NCBI GenBank assembly: GCA_028583405.1
Contig: CM053259.1
Span: 14,498,594 to 14,562,593, forward strand
Source of the DNA: Pogonophryne albipinna
Taxonomy: Eukaryota; Chordata; Actinopteri; Perciformes; Artedidraconidae
DNA: 64,000 bases
Reading direction: 5' to 3'
Shown here: positions 1 through 12,639 of the stretch, one piece after another
Layout of the letters: each line of letters begins with the position of its first letter
Numbering within the stretch: the stretch's first letter is position 1
The notes under the pieces: generated by a model
Databases searched by the model: none
Told to the model about the DNA's origin: nothing
What the model saw: only the letters and a program-made list of their open reading frames with translations
Translations under genes and position numbers: made by a program

Positions 1-2379
1 CATAAAGAATTAGAGAGCACATTATTAAGTCGCTTTGGGTACAAGCGTCAGCTAAATGCAATGTAATGTAATTAACATTGTATTATTTGCATCCTGAGGA
101 GCTTCTCTGTAGAATACCTACATGCTATTCTCTATTCTCTGACTGTTTTGTTCAAGCACTCAACGTAATCAAAAGATCTATGACTCTGTACATGGATACT
201 GATGCGTTCAGATAGCTACCATGCTACCATCTGGCAAACATCTGGAAGAAAACTGTGGTTGTAACACCATTTGGGTTTTTCCAGCCATAAACCTGATTAT
301 CAGACCTTATTACATTATCAGCTGTTTACTTAGCCTGCTCTGTGGCCCCCGTACTTCCGTCTTAATGAATTGGCCTTTTGAAAGACATACCTGTTAGTAC
401 ATTTCTCTGTTCTCTGAGTGTATCTAGGAGATGTTATATTCTGATGGTACTGCGAGTCTTTAGTTATACTTTATTTAGAATATGCATATTCTTAAGATGA
501 ATAAGTTATCTCTTACTTGCAAGTGCTTTTATTTAAAAAAAGTGCCACATTTAAAAACATGCTGGGCATGCTGCTTTGTCAGTTTGGCTCTGACTACTTC
601 GCCAAGAGTTATTTGCTTCATGTTGTTATGTTACAAGTCACATAACAAAGGCATCACGTAACTTTGTTAACTTCATTTCATCTGATTTGTAAATAATTGT
701 AACTCAAGGTCCGCTTACACATTCTTTCCCCGATCTTTCAACCACATCTTTATGCTCTTATTTAGCTGATGGCTTTGCTCAGTTGTCATGGACATGTATC
801 CTACTGCATCTCCATGACAACAAAGCAAACTCCATCCCCTGAGAGACACCACATGTTGTGATTAACCCCAGAAAAAAGCCAATATGTGAGCATTGAGTTA
901 GCTTTACATATATACATTTGAGTATAACTACTGCTTCTGAGGTCAGGAAGGAGATGTTTTTTTGATGTGTTGTGCTGACACTCAGACAAGGTTCATACAG
1001 TTCAAGTTTAACACAACAAGACCTTTTGATCTGTTCCTGCTTTATCTATTCAATGTGATCCCCAGTTTCATCTTTTGATGCTACTAATATTATACACAGT
1101 AAATCTCTCTCTGTCAACTTTATGAACAGCACATCCCATAGGACTTCCCGTTGAGCGGTAAAACGTAATAAAGACTAACAAACATGTCAGTTTACACGAC
1201 AGCGGTCATGGGAAGTTATTCAGAAAGCAGCAATTTCCGTTCCCTGTAAATATTTGACGGCTGGCGTGTGGGGGCTTTGACATCACAGTGAATGGAAAAT
1301 GTTGTTCTTATCACTGTGTTGGTTAGCCCCAGGCACTGTAGCATGTGCCATTACTGAGGATGTGTCACTGCATTCACTCAGAGCTCAGGGAGTAATGAGG
1401 AACTCCCTAACTGTTACACAGATTTCTTTACACTTGATTTACAACCGTGCTCTTCTTTTTCTGTTTCCTTCCCACACTCTCTCCTCCCTTTTTTCCCTTC
1501 CTCCACACCTTAGTCACTTTCATCCCACTCTTTTCTCAAGCCGTCTAAACAAATTAGGGAGCAAATGAGGAGGGAGGAGTGATATGGGTGATGAGGCATG
1601 CCACAACGTCAACAGATAACAGGGGGGGGAGATACAAAAAAAGAGGAAGAAAGAAACAGAGAGAATATGATGAAAAGAGAAAAGTATTCCCTCAACATCC
1701 AGACCTGAAAGAAATGATTAATGAGGCCAGATGTTAGGCATCTTTTAGCATGAATCATCGCATTCCCCATGACAAAGCAAAAACGACCCCCCATTTCCCC
1801 AAACATAGACGCAGCAGTGAAATTACTCCTCAGACTGTCGACAATGGAGACAAATCCAGTACTTTTCTGGCTTGAGCAACTGTCCCCTCGCTAGGTCAGG
1901 ACAGTCTATCGACTAAATGTTTCAGCCCTTTGTTTCCTGCTGACATCACTTTATTCCAATATATACCCCTCTGAATAAACAAGGTCTCTTAAATAGATAC
2001 ACTCAGGCAGAAGCACTTCAGAGCAGCGTGTTGGCCTGACCAAGCTAATTGTGGCATGCGGGCAATCAAGTGGGTATGAATCTGCAGCGCCTCAACAATG
2101 ATGTGAAAACACAACAGATCCTTCAGACACACATTTACAAACCACAGAAGCCTGACATCTTTTAACAGATCAATGCAGCTCAGCTGATGGGCCAGTAATG
2201 TCAGCCTGTCATCTTTGATTGATTGAACATGCACAGCAGAAATGGATCAGATGAAGAACAGAAGGGAAATTGCATTTTCTTAGAACAAGTTTATGAAATG
2301 GATCTTTATTTTTTTACTTTCATAAATTGTATCGTTCCATTCAGCGTGTATTGTAAAGCGTGATTTCTGTCCATATCTG
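1..2379. other. Upstream non-coding DNA, nothing recognised
   Basis: The stretch is AT-rich, and its short ORFs (up to 89 codons) show no family resemblance. I see no repeat boundaries, RNA gene or conserved coding signal. A purine-rich patch at about 1620-1685 is the only compositional oddity. Confidence 0.5.
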
Positions 2380-2389
2380 CTATTTATGC

Positions 2390-2880
2390 CTTTTTCAGCA
2401 CCTTCAGTTACTTTCTATCACCAAGGTAATTCATTCTAATAAATCTCAACTTTAACATTTCTACCCGACAGCTACTGCCCTCATTAACAAGGCCCGAGAC
2501 CCCCTCAGACAGATACATACTCTTATCTCCTCCCATGGACACTATGCATTTTATTAACACATCATCTTTGTGACTATATCTCTGTACCCTCGGCGCTTCC
2601 TCATTCTTTACATTGTGAACATTTGTAAAATTCCTCGCACCATTTCTCCAATTACTGCACAATACTACCACTTTAAAACTGCAAAGCTTTTCCACTTTTA
2701 ACTCAGATATAATATTTATATTTATTTATGTTGTATAATAGTTTTTAAAACTATTTTTTTTCTTCAATTTTTGCTCATATTATAATTACGTTTGCTTTGT
2801 TTATGTATGCATCATTATTCAGTAAAGCAAATCCCGTTTGAGTGTAAAAATAAATTCTAAATCTGATACTGATAAAAAAA
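2390..2880 (+). mobile_element. L2-like LINE 3' fragment (5'-truncated, degraded)
   Basis: The + strand ends in a short-unit tail reading ATAAATTCTAAATCTGATAC and a run of A at about 2874-2880, which resembles the (TCTGAT)n tails of fish L2/Maui LINEs. Upstream, a broken frame reads ATALINKARDPLRQ, similar to the end of L2-type reverse-transcriptase ORFs. No target-site duplication was found and the left edge is approximate. No complete domain survives, so this is a dead copy. The family call is by resemblance only. Confidence 0.5.
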
Positions 2881-4130
2881 GTTAAGCCTAGTTCCTGTCC
2901 ATCCCCCTCATGCCCCTAAGTTTCTGCATCATTTATGAAATCACATACAGCCAATACATAAATACCATAGAAATAACTTAAACATTACAGACATTATAGC
3001 AGTCATATTCACATTCCCTTTTACATTCTTAAGATTCCAACTCACAGGCATGCTAATAGCATTAGCTTTAAGCTAACAACGTTATGTTCAAGTGCATACA
3101 CATGCTCAGAAATCTTTGAAGACAAGAAACATTCCTTCCATATCAAGAACATGCTCGCTCAAACATCTGCTCTCCTCAGAGGATGTGTTTTGCTAATAAC
3201 CCACAAGTAAAATGGGTCAGCCATAAAACATCAGCTGAAACTGTTCTTGTCAGAAAGCTCGTTTCAAATCCTAAGTGAAACTCCACCAGCCCAATGCAAC
3301 CTCCAGCAGTAATAAAACATAAGAGGAGCCTAATGCACACAGCCAGAAGGCAGCCGGGCCTCAGTCGTCACTGCGACTTAGTGTTCAGCCCTTGCCAACA
3401 GAGGAGGCCATCCATAATTAACCCTGCACTGTCAAGTCAAGGCAGCAGTCATAACATGTCCTCACATGTCATTCTAACCTTTTTCCCTGCATCATTTTCT
3501 CCGCCGTCAACTCGTCACCCAGATATGTCGTTCCCTGCATAAGGACTGCTGCGAGAGAGGGTGAGGGAGAAGGCTTTGATCTGTGTTTCTTTCACAGCCT
3601 CTCTCTCAAAGGCTTTGGGCTGCAAATGATACTCGGAACAGAGGGAGAAAAATGTGTTTCTCATTTGCTTTGAGTGATTTTGCAGATTTATTCCCTGTTA
3701 GTAAAAGTGATTGAGCTTTTTGGCCATAGGGTAATCCTTGCTATCAACATCTGTTGTTCAGAAAAAGTATATCGTTTTCGTTTCCTGTTTCCTTCTCAGT
3801 ATTCCCCTCTTATCACTCTAAATCTTAATAAATCTTTGTATGAATAAAGATTTCATTAATTCCGGAGATGGGGAAATGGGCAATTAAAATGTGTGAATCA
3901 AAGCAGAGGAAGCGGATAGTGATGGGGAGTGCAATTGACTGAGTCAAAGGGTCAGAGAGGCTAAGTCAGAGAGAAAGAAGGAACAAGAAAAAGAGCCAGT
4001 GATTAAAAAGTTAAAGAAGGAGATTGATTTGCGTATCTTTGACTAGAAACTAAAAATAAGGGCCAATCAAATGTGTGAGGGAGGTGTAAAATGAGAGAAT
4101 TGAAAGACAAAGGTGAATCAGAGACAGGAG
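2881..4130. other. Non-coding DNA, nothing recognised
   Basis: No ORF with family resemblance and no repeat boundary is visible. The sequence is ordinary AT-rich intergenic DNA with a few purine-rich patches near 3900-4000. Confidence 0.45.
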
Positions 4131-4240
4131 CAGGGCCGCCCCTGGCCAATATGTGGCCCCACGCAAAGTTACATGATGCGGCCCTCTGTGTCGCGAGCGT
4201 CAACGGGGGGGGGGGCTGCTAGTGGAGCCTCACAGCGGCG
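4131..4240. repeat. Possible hAT terminal fragment hosting the composite MITE
   Basis: The words GCAGGGCCGCCCCTGGCC and GTGGCCCCACGCAAAGTT resemble the ends of fish hAT elements of the CAGGGGCGGCC type. After the inserted MITE, 5377-5450 has similar wording (GCACCCTCCGCAAGCTGGGC), so the MITE may have landed in an older hAT copy. An 11-base G run lies at 4205-4215. Neither hAT terminus could be paired with confidence. Confidence 0.3.
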
Positions 4241-4249
4241 AAACTGTAG

Positions 4250-5367
4250 CACGTTTACCCCGGGATTCCACCGAGTCCGTCTGCGCCGCGGTTTTGGTCC
4301 GACCTCCTCCAGCGTCATAACCCACCGGGCGCGTTTCAGGAGCGGAGTGTCTTACGTGCCGGCTCACAGTTTTTGTTGATTTGGGCATATTTCCTGGACA
4401 GGCTATATTCCAGTTATAAACGACATTAATTAAAGCTGTTTTGCTGTATTTTAGTGGTAAGAAAATGCATTCATCATCATAATTATTCAATATAATTTAC
4501 ACAGTGCCTGTAAACCGGAGGAGAACGCTGGCATGTCTTCCTACTTGAAAGATTACGGAGGGATAGGGTCTGCAAAATTAGTTTATTTGGGGGATTGACT
4601 GGATGCTCTGACCGGTCCACTTCCTGCCCGGCGCTATGCAATGCCTTGCGTCGCGTCGAAAATAGACTTGCATCCTATTTTTAGCGGAGCCCAGCGCCGA
4701 GACACTTCCGGGATGCTTCTGGGACTCTTCCGCAGCACCCACACGGCGGCGTGTCTGAAACTTGACCAACAACCAATCACATGAATCTCCCGCCCCGGAC
4801 ACACAAGCACGCGGTTTGATTGGCTAGAGCTTGTACTGGCATATGATTTGATTGGCTGACGCTTCCGTCGAAGCTTCAATAGTTGAACATTGCTCAACTT
4901 TTGAAGTGAGCAATGCGAGCAAAGCGAAGCGACGGAACCACAATGCAGTTCGGCAAAGCGTGACGTCACCGCGTTGAAGCTTCAACGCACGCCGCCGTGT
5001 GGACGGGCCATTCTAGCCGTAACGCGGCGCATCTGGTGGAATAGCAACCATTGACTAGAGTGGCCGCGATCACTGTGAACGCCGCGGCGCAGCCGTAACG
5101 CAGCGTCCACACGGCGGCGTGCGTTGAAGCTTGCCGGCGGGCGTGTCTGAAACTCGACCAACAACCATTCACATGAATCTCCCATTGCTCTACTTTTGAA
5201 GCCAGCAACGCGAGCAAAGCGAAGCGAAGGAACCACAATGCAGTTTGGCAAAGCGTGACGTCACCCCATTCAAAGTGAATGGGCAGAAGCGTTGAAGCTT
5301 CAACGCACGCCGCCGTGTGGACGCGGCCGTAACGCCGCGCAGACGGACCCGGTGGAATCTAGGGGTC
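4250..5367. mobile_element. Composite foldback MITE with 9-bp direct repeats
   Basis: A perfect 9-bp direct repeat AAACTGTAG lies on both sides (4241-4249 and 5368-5376). Just inside, the ends are inverted copies of each other: the left has GATTCCACCGAGTCCGTCTG and the right, read in reverse, has GATTCCACCGGGTCCGTCTG. The interior is GC- and CpG-rich with no transposase. It contains two related blocks, about 4735-5010 and 5103-5323, each bounded by inverted copies of CACACGGCGGCGTG. Both share a long internal stretch (for example GCGAGCAAAGCGAAGCGA at about 4916 and 5211). The 9-bp duplication would suit a Mutator-type element; an alternative 8-bp imperfect duplication (TGTAGCAC/TGTAGGTG) would fit other superfamilies. 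Non-autonomous. Confidence 0.75.
5103..5323. repeat. Inner inverted-repeat unit of the composite MITE
   Basis: The left arm at 5103-5130 (GTCCACACGGCGGCGTGCGT then TGAAGCTT) is the reverse complement of the right arm at about 5294-5321. The arms are about 28 bp and enclose about 165 bp. A second, more diverged unit of the same type occupies about 4735-5010. The unit may be a nested MITE or an amplified subunit of the outer element. Confidence 0.7.
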
Positions 5368-5579
5368 AAACTGTAGGTGCTCCGCATTTGCTTCAGATGA
5401 GGCTCCCTACGGAAAATGAAGCACCCTCCGCAAGCTGGGCACAGGGAGAGAATGATAGAGAATAAGATTAAAGATAGATTTGCCTTATATAATATGGAGA
5501 AAAATACTAGAAAATGTTGGGGAAAATTAATCCCAAGGATGAGATAAAAAAATGCTTAATTGCCAGGAAATGTTTACGG

Positions 5580-6005
5580 TCAACCGAGGACAAAGCCGTC
5601 TGATATTAATGATCCCCAGACTTTTTTCTCTAGCACCACCATGAGGTTAAAATGAGTGGTTTTAGGTCAATATATTATACAAAATTATGGAATCAAAAAT
5701 CATGTTTACCTAATAAACTGTAGTTTCTGGAGATACCTGAGTTTTTACAATGATGTTAAAAAAAATTCTCATCATCAGGTCAAAAAAACTATACATACAT
5801 TCAAAGCTATTCCCATTAGCCTCTGCTCACTTTGTATTTAGTGCTCATTAGCAAAGCATGCTAACTCCCTAAACTAAGATGGTGAACAAGATAAACATTA
5901 AGGGCGTATGTATACCTGGTAAACATCAGCCTGAGTCAATTTCACCACTCCATGTACCGGCAGGCTTCTGTAACGTAATGCCATCTATGACTCAATTTTC
6001 ATTAT
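5580..6005 (+). repeat. Degraded interspersed repeat (percomorph type), copy 1
   Basis: The order of phrases GATCCCCAGAC, CTCTAGCACCACCATGAGGT, TTAGTGCTCATTAGCAAAGC, CTAAACTAAGATGGTGAACA and GGTAAACATCAGCCTGAG matches a common interspersed repeat that I recognise from perch-like fish genomes. A second copy with the same order of phrases is at 59120-59460. I cannot name the family with certainty, and its edges are approximate. Confidence 0.6.
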
Positions 6006-7985
6006 GCTCCAGGCGCTGCCATTAGAAACTGAAACCTTTGTGATCTAAATAATGTTAAGTGATTACTTGATGAGTAGGTCTTGCGAACATTTACGAGCAG
6101 AACAGCACTCTGTCGTGTTGTTGTAACAGACATGTCTGAACTCACCACAAACGCTTGATTCACACATGGATTAGTCTCTTGTGTCGGGCGATTAACCCAT
6201 GAACGGCTAGGGCTTATGAAAAATTATGTTTTCTAAAGGCTGTTCATCAGAAATATGAATCGAAAACAATACTATGTAGAAATGTCAAGAAAGTCACATG
6301 ACATTCTGGTGAGAAGGGCTCTCAGCCAAAGATGGATTTTTTGTTATAAGCGTTACAAATATAGGTTTTCTTTCCCCAGAGCAGAACCCTGACGCTCAAA
6401 GCATCACAACCACCGGTGTTGGACCAATCTCTCAATCCTTGTGCCAATAAATCCTTACTCCATACCAAATACCCAGCAGCCTGCAGCACGAACGTGGCGA
6501 CACCAGAGGTTGGTACAGTGAAAAGTGGGTTAGGGTTCAAAGGGCTGAGGAGAGCTCTGATCTTTGGCAGGGGAGTTATAACATTAACATTCACCCTGCA
6601 CAGCCAGGCTTTACCCCTGCATCTTCTCAAAGTCAGGGAGGAGGTTCATACAGTATGCAGGCGCGGCGAGGCATATGTGCAGGATATATATCTTCAAATA
6701 TGTGTGTGTATGCTTGAGCTTCTAAAACTGAGAGGGCTTCATATATATGACAACATGCTGTACATGTGGAGACAAACGAAGAATGGGAAACAGATCATAT
6801 AGAAGGTATATGGTATGATTTCCAGGCTCGCCGGCTCCGGCAGAGGGATTACTTCAGTCCATTTATCATTCCATATGAGTGTGGATTGCATGGGTAATTG
6901 TAAATTAAATGGATTACTGTGCAGTATAGTCCCTAAGGGAATTAGAGAATCTCTGAATGGATGCAAAATCCTATCGTACTGGCACAGCAGCATCAGCACT
7001 TTCTGAAGCAATGATACCGGCATGAGTCCTTTTGATTGATACTGATTTAATATCAGCACGGTAGATTTAATGACACTCATTATGTTTCAGATCCCTAAAG
7101 AGTGGCCCAAGTGATTGACACATTCAGCTACAAGTGTGCTTAAGAATAGGTGTTTTATGGGATGTGCTCTACAACCTTTTATACCAGCAGGGATACTCTC
7201 ACGTTGTTCAGCCAAGATGTGTCTTTAATCAAAAAGTTGGAAAGTGAGTGAGGACATGTAAAGTTACTCTTTCAGGGCTTTGCCTAAGAAGAAATTACCA
7301 CGCATTCGTTTTTCCTCCTGGCTTCAGTGGCTTTACACCATCTAAATCCCCCCAAATCAAAATCCCCCTCGAATGAATTGCGATGGAATACAAATGAGCA
7401 GGCAGTGGCAGGGATTTCTGCTTTAATGAGGACAAAAAGCTATCACCACATCTGACCTGAAACGCTTCATTTGCTGCTGTCTGCCAGCCGGGACTTCCCA
7501 ATTCCGGGGTTAAAATTGTAAAGTTTCAGCTCAGTTCGCTAAGGGCTCTGGCAACAAACCATGGCCTCCCTCCCACAACCCTGAACATTTAAACCCAGCG
7601 CAGTTTGCCCAAAGCAATCTCGGCTTGGGAGTCGAAAGGTCACTTTAAATAAATAAAGAATGGGCAGATCACTAAGCATCCCACACACGGAGTGAGCCGC
7701 ACTTTCAAAGGATAGCCAAGGCTACACCATTTAGCATTCAGTAGCCTGAAGCCATCCGTAGGGCTGCCAGTCGGAGGACGCAAAGTCCAAGTCCAGATTG
7801 GCTCCCACTCACTTACCACGTCTGCATCAGTCACTTTGCTCTTTAAGCTAAACTTCTGCCCTGTTTGTCACTGTTACAAAGCTACAGTTTGTCAGCTTTG
7901 AGAACTGTATGGAATTAATTCATTGCCTCAGGTAGAGACCTGGTCGTTGTGTTGACCACCATTTCATTACAATATGTTTATATTT
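6006..7985. other. Non-coding DNA, nothing recognised
   Basis: ORFs on both strands (up to 128 codons at 6416-6802) have no recognisable domain, no conserved motif and unremarkable composition. No transposon boundary was found. Confidence 0.45.
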
Positions 7986-7994
7986 CCATTCTTT

Positions 7995-8270
7995 ATCAAC
8001 CTTTATTCTCTTAAAGGTTTCCTATTATGCTCTAAAAAAACACAATGGTGCTCTAGGAGGAGATTCAGGTGATAAGGTGGAGGGGGGTTACCTTGGTTGG
8101 TGATTGGCTAATGGTTACACAAGCCAAAAATCGTTATGACATCATAAAGTGGCAAAAATCTGTTCAGCTCATTTTCAGACAGGTTTTTATATTATATATA
8201 GACATAAAGAGAGAGAATATTTTTTCCTGAAACTTTCAGAATCTCTTTACACAGAGGGGACACATATGTA
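7995..8270. repeat. Probable degraded MITE-like interspersed repeat
   Basis: The phrases CCTATTATGCTCTAAAA, TACCTTGGTTGGTGATTGGC, ATGACATCATAAAGTGGCAA and CAGCTCATTTTCAGACAGGT occur in this order in a fish repeat family that I recall as widely dispersed. The ends are degraded and no target duplication was found, so both the extent and the family are uncertain. Confidence 0.4.
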
Positions 8271-10689
8271 TGTATAAAAGAAAAGGTGACAAGAATGAAA
8301 TGAATCATTTACTTGTTTGTGTTGCTTTACGAGTCTTCCGAAATAAACGACGTGTTGTCAGAAAGGAGGAGCACACTCCCTGTGAGACCGTGAAGCCAAG
8401 ATTAAACTCTGATGGCGTACTATTCTCAGGTTTTAGGAGGAACTTCACAAGACTTTTAAAAGTATAAACCCTGGCGGATTTGCGACTGGTTATTCACACG
8501 ACTTCCACAGTCTCAAGTGCATAACCAAGCCAGGTGCATGGAGTCAGACATACACAGCACCCATGAGAAGCAGAATTTGGGCATGAGTGCCTGTGCACAC
8601 CTTGATACACTCGCACACACATGCCCTTTGTGTTAGCAGGAGCCCAGCTTGTTACATCATCCAGAGGGGAGTTTATCAGCGACTGATCAGCAGCAGCCTG
8701 AAGACTCTCAAAGGCTGTTTTGTCTTCCTCTTGCCTGAAACTCCCTGAACCCACAGATTACTTTCCAGCCATGGGTATTTGTTTACCGTGGCCTGAATTT
8801 GCAAGTCTTTATCATGGCTGCCGGCCGTCGCTAAGGGGAAATGCTTCACATGCGTCAACGGGAGGAAAATAGGAAGTCAACAGGTAATCCAGGTCTTTAA
8901 GGACATATAAAACTATTTAGATTACTGAATTTGTTGGCTCTATAGTTATCATTTTATTATTTTTGATTTGAATGCAAAATGGGAGTGCAGGTCAGCATAG
9001 AGTGAAGAAGTCACCTACTGTAAGTCCATGTATCCATTAACCAAATATAAAGAATTGTGTTCCTTTGATATCTACATTTTAATTTTTTTAACTTTGACGT
9101 TATAAACTAAAATAATAATAATCGAGATGTGATAAAAAATTATTTAATAAAAAACAAGTTAAGCAAAAACAAGTAACACAAAAGCTTAACTGTATTAGCC
9201 ACAGAGTCTGAGCCACTCATTCATCACCATTACATTTGAGTTGCAGAGCAAAGCATGAGCATCCAATTCTCCAAATCATAAAATAAACTTTAATAATGCC
9301 ATATCCAGAAACCTCAAAGAATCCTCTAACCATCTGGAAAAGACACAAGCAATATATAAGCACACCATTTTTGTATGAAACAAGGAGAGAAATATCTTCT
9401 TATTTGTATTAATTTTGTGAAAGTTTAGCTAGGGGTCATCCTGTGAAAAGTTTGGGAGAGGAAAAAAAGGAGCAATTTAGGGAAAAAGCTGAATGTGTTG
9501 TTATTGCAGAACAGACATTATGCTCTTTTATCCAGATGGTTTTAAAACTCTTGAGGAAAATTGAAATACCTTCAAACAGTAGTGAGTGTTATGGGACGAC
9601 CTTCTGGGCTTTTCAAAGGTCACTAAGAATGTGTTTTCTGCAAAGGTAATGGATAGCTTTGTGGCTCAAATGTAATGACAATACATGAGAGGTAAAAACT
9701 GGGGCAATACAAAAGTAAGATATGAGTTTAAGTCATCTTACTAGATTTATTTGAACGTTTACCTTACACATTGGCACTGGTACATATTTGTTTAACTACT
9801 TTGAACTTCATATCAAAGAAAACTAATGATCCCTTTGATTGCAGAGCATTAACTTTTTTCCCTTTGTGTAGTATTTTGTCACTTTGTCGAATTTGAACCC
9901 TGTGTGTCATCCGATAAAAAGAATCTGATTCTTCCAAATCCACCTTTTTATTTATTTCACAGCTAGCAAGGCTTTCTCATCTTCTCATATCTCAGACCGG
10001 TGACAGTCCTGAGAAGGAGGGCATCCAAACTGTGATTGAAGAGGGGATTTTTCAGGGGGTGGAAATATTAGAAGTGTACACAAGGAAGGATGAAGGCAGG
10101 GAGTGAGGCGATGCTCCCTGAAACGACTCCCAGTCCTTACCGCTGTCATACAGAGACCACACAGCTCCAACATGTTCCAAAGCAGTGGGGATACACAGGG
10201 GATGAACAGGGGGGCCTTTGATGGTGCAGCACTTAACACTGCAGTCTCTGCTCCGGCTCCACAGTGTTTCACCTGCACTCACACAAAGGCTTAATGATGT
10301 GAACAACCCGTACTACATTAACAAGAGACACACCATTTTAGGAAAGAACAACTCTATTTAGATTACAACATCTTCTCCTGTTAACACAATCCTGGTTTCA
10401 AGTGTCATTTAGCAACTGCAGTATTCCCATTAGAGTTGTAAGCAATTAAGAAGCAAATCCCCCAGGCATAAACAACAACTTGATTCTCCAAAGAGAGACA
10501 GTGGTGGTAAAATGTGTGGCATTGCTAGAGTGCAGAGCTAAGAGTCTTGTGTGAAAAGGAGAAAATATAAGGGTATAGAGCTTATTATGGGCTGAAAAAC
10601 AAGAAGTATATTTTCCTTGCAGTCTTAACAACTTTTTATATGGATTTCTTGACATTGGACAACCACGGAGACTGGAGCAGCCCTCTGGA
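8271..10689. other. Non-coding DNA, nothing recognised
   Basis: Only short ORFs without family resemblance are present. A possible L2-type tail remnant lies at about 9860-9940 (AAAGAATCTGATTCTT), but it is too short to call. Confidence 0.4.
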
Positions 10690-10930
10690 ACAGCACCCAG
10701 GCCTCTTCATCACCAGCATATTCCGACAATGAGCGCCGGCCAACCACAGGATCCTGGCCTGTCTCCCAGCCAGCCCCGCTAATTAGTCCCCCTCTTCTGA
10801 GCTAATTGGCCGATAAAAAATGAGGATGGCCTCTTCACCCAGCCGGAGTGTTTTGCCACCAAATGGCAGCAGGCAGGATTATGCGGGTTTATGAGGCATG
10901 ATGACACTTAGCGACAGCCGCTCCGCTGCT
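10690..10930. promoter_or_regulatory. Candidate conserved non-coding element upstream of ext1
   Basis: This 240-bp, GC-balanced stretch lies 3 kb upstream of the start codon. It carries two homeodomain-like words, GCTAATTAGT at about 10778 and GCTAATTGGC at about 10801, plus TTTATGAGG. It shows no repeat signature and stands out from the AT-rich surroundings. The suggestion is by appearance only; no alignment was available. Confidence 0.25.
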
Positions 10931-11315
10931 ATTCATTTCCTTGTCAAGGGGGTCGTCTATGCTGTGTCACTTTTTCTTTGTGCATACAAGAACACTTTAG
11001 TATGGGTAGGACTTCCAACAAGTTGTTTTCATTAAATGCCTTCATGTCTTAACTATTTTACTGTGTACGTTTATGGTACAAATTAACTATGAGATCATTC
11101 TTTTGAACAGATTCTGAGTCCTCTAGGCGATGCCAGTGTTACAACTTGTTAAAATTGCTCAGGGATTATATTTCTTACGTGGCGTTTGGTTTTCTTTTCA
11201 CTGTCAGGATTGTGGATTAGTTGTTTTGGATTTCTGTCATAAAAACTGTCTGTTGGCATTCTTGGCAAGATGTTTCACTGTATGAGATAATAAGCTTTAA
11301 GAAAAACAGATCAAT

Positions 11316-11954
11316 AGGCGCATTCACACCGCAGTACTTTTCCCACAAAGGTTCATGAGAACTCTTTTGTCGCGTTCACACCAAAAAGAGCCGGAACTAA
11401 AATTTGTTCATGAGAACCTTTTTACCCCCACGGCTCTCTTGTGAGAAAAGAGCTATATTTCTGATTGGCTGGGCGGATTGCAAACCACGCCCCGTAAAAC
11501 TCCCAAAAAGTTTTGTGAAGCCGCCATTTTATTATCCTCGCATTAGCATTATTAGCATTAGCCCAGCGCAAAAACGCAGAGAGACTAATTTATGGCAAAA
11601 CATGGGAGCGGTGGAGATGAGGAGGTGTCGGCGTTCTGGTGATTTACTCGGAAGGCTTCAGTAGAAGCTGCTGGGAGTCCCAGCAGCTTCTACTGAAGCC
11701 AGTCCCCAACTCCGGGGACTTCCGGCCGGGGACTTTGGGCGGCAGTATACGCCGTGAAGTGGTTTGCGGCCTGCCAGTAAACCCAAAGCAGAAGAAGAAG
11801 AAGTGACGTCAGCGGCTTCATTTGCCTAATCCTCCCCCAGGGACTTATTCCGGTGTGAACGCGATCTGTACTTAGTTCATGAGAACTAAAGAGTTCTCAT
11901 GAACTAAGTTCTCATGAACCTTTGTGGGAAAAGTACTGCGGTATGAATGCGCCT
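11316..11954. mobile_element. MITE with about 49-bp terminal inverted repeats
   Basis: The left end reads AGGCGCATTCACACCGCAGT and continues through TTTTCCCACAAAGGTTCATG; the right end is its reverse complement, with one difference in about 49 bp. A 3-bp AAT flanks both sides (11313-11315 and 11955-11957), although TA could also be the duplicated target. The interior holds a perfect 23-bp-arm palindrome (11654-11700) and further inverted GTTCATGAGAACT words, with no transposase frame. The terminal wording suits teleost PIF/Harbinger- or ISL2EU-related MITEs; the superfamily is not settled. Confidence 0.85.
11654..11700. repeat. Perfect palindrome inside the MITE
   Basis: The arms 11654-11676 and 11678-11700 are exact reverse complements of 23 bp, separated by one base. 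Such a structure can extrude as a cruciform or fold as RNA. It belongs to the surrounding MITE rather than to a gene. Confidence 0.9.
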
Positions 11955-11957
11955 AAT

Positions 11958-12639
11958 AAGTAATACTGATGATATTCTACCGGGGAGCTTAATATGAAAG
12001 GAAATTGACTCAAACTGTGCCCTTAGTGAGTTGATTGAAAGCAAGAAAGAAAATGGAACGGAAAATGATTTCCACATGTGAGTTTTATATAATAATGTTC
12101 AATTCAAAATATGCCTTACTATGCCTTTTGCGGTTATTAATAAATAAAAAAATGTAAATCTAAAAAACTGGGGTACATATGTAACCCGCAGATGGGGCTG
12201 AATATTAAATCAGCCAGCATATGCTTTGCCTTAAAAAAATACATTTATGTAATGTGTTTGCTTTAATGCTTTAATATTTATGGTTATTATATCAACATTG
12301 GACACATTAAGGTTAAAAGGATAGTGGAAAACGGTGTCTTTTTATACTTAAAGTCAAGATAATTTATAGAGCATAGTTCTTTAAAAACAATATATATATT
12401 ACCATTAAAATACAATTATAAAGTCAAACACAAATATAATACACAAATTAAAGCAACAAAGCATGCATCAATAATAGGCAGACATAATAAATCAAAAACG
12501 TTTCTTGACTTGATTGAGTGCAAACATGAGACTGAATACTACCATAATATAACTTCTCAGTGGGACTCTTTACTAAGTGAGGATGCCTTTTGCTCTCACG
12601 GTACATTTCCAAACAACTTCCACAGGCTTTACAATTAGA
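11958..12639. other. AT-rich non-coding DNA before the ext1 promoter
   Basis: No gene, repeat boundary or motif was recognised. The composition changes from AT-rich to CpG-bearing at about 12640. Confidence 0.45.
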
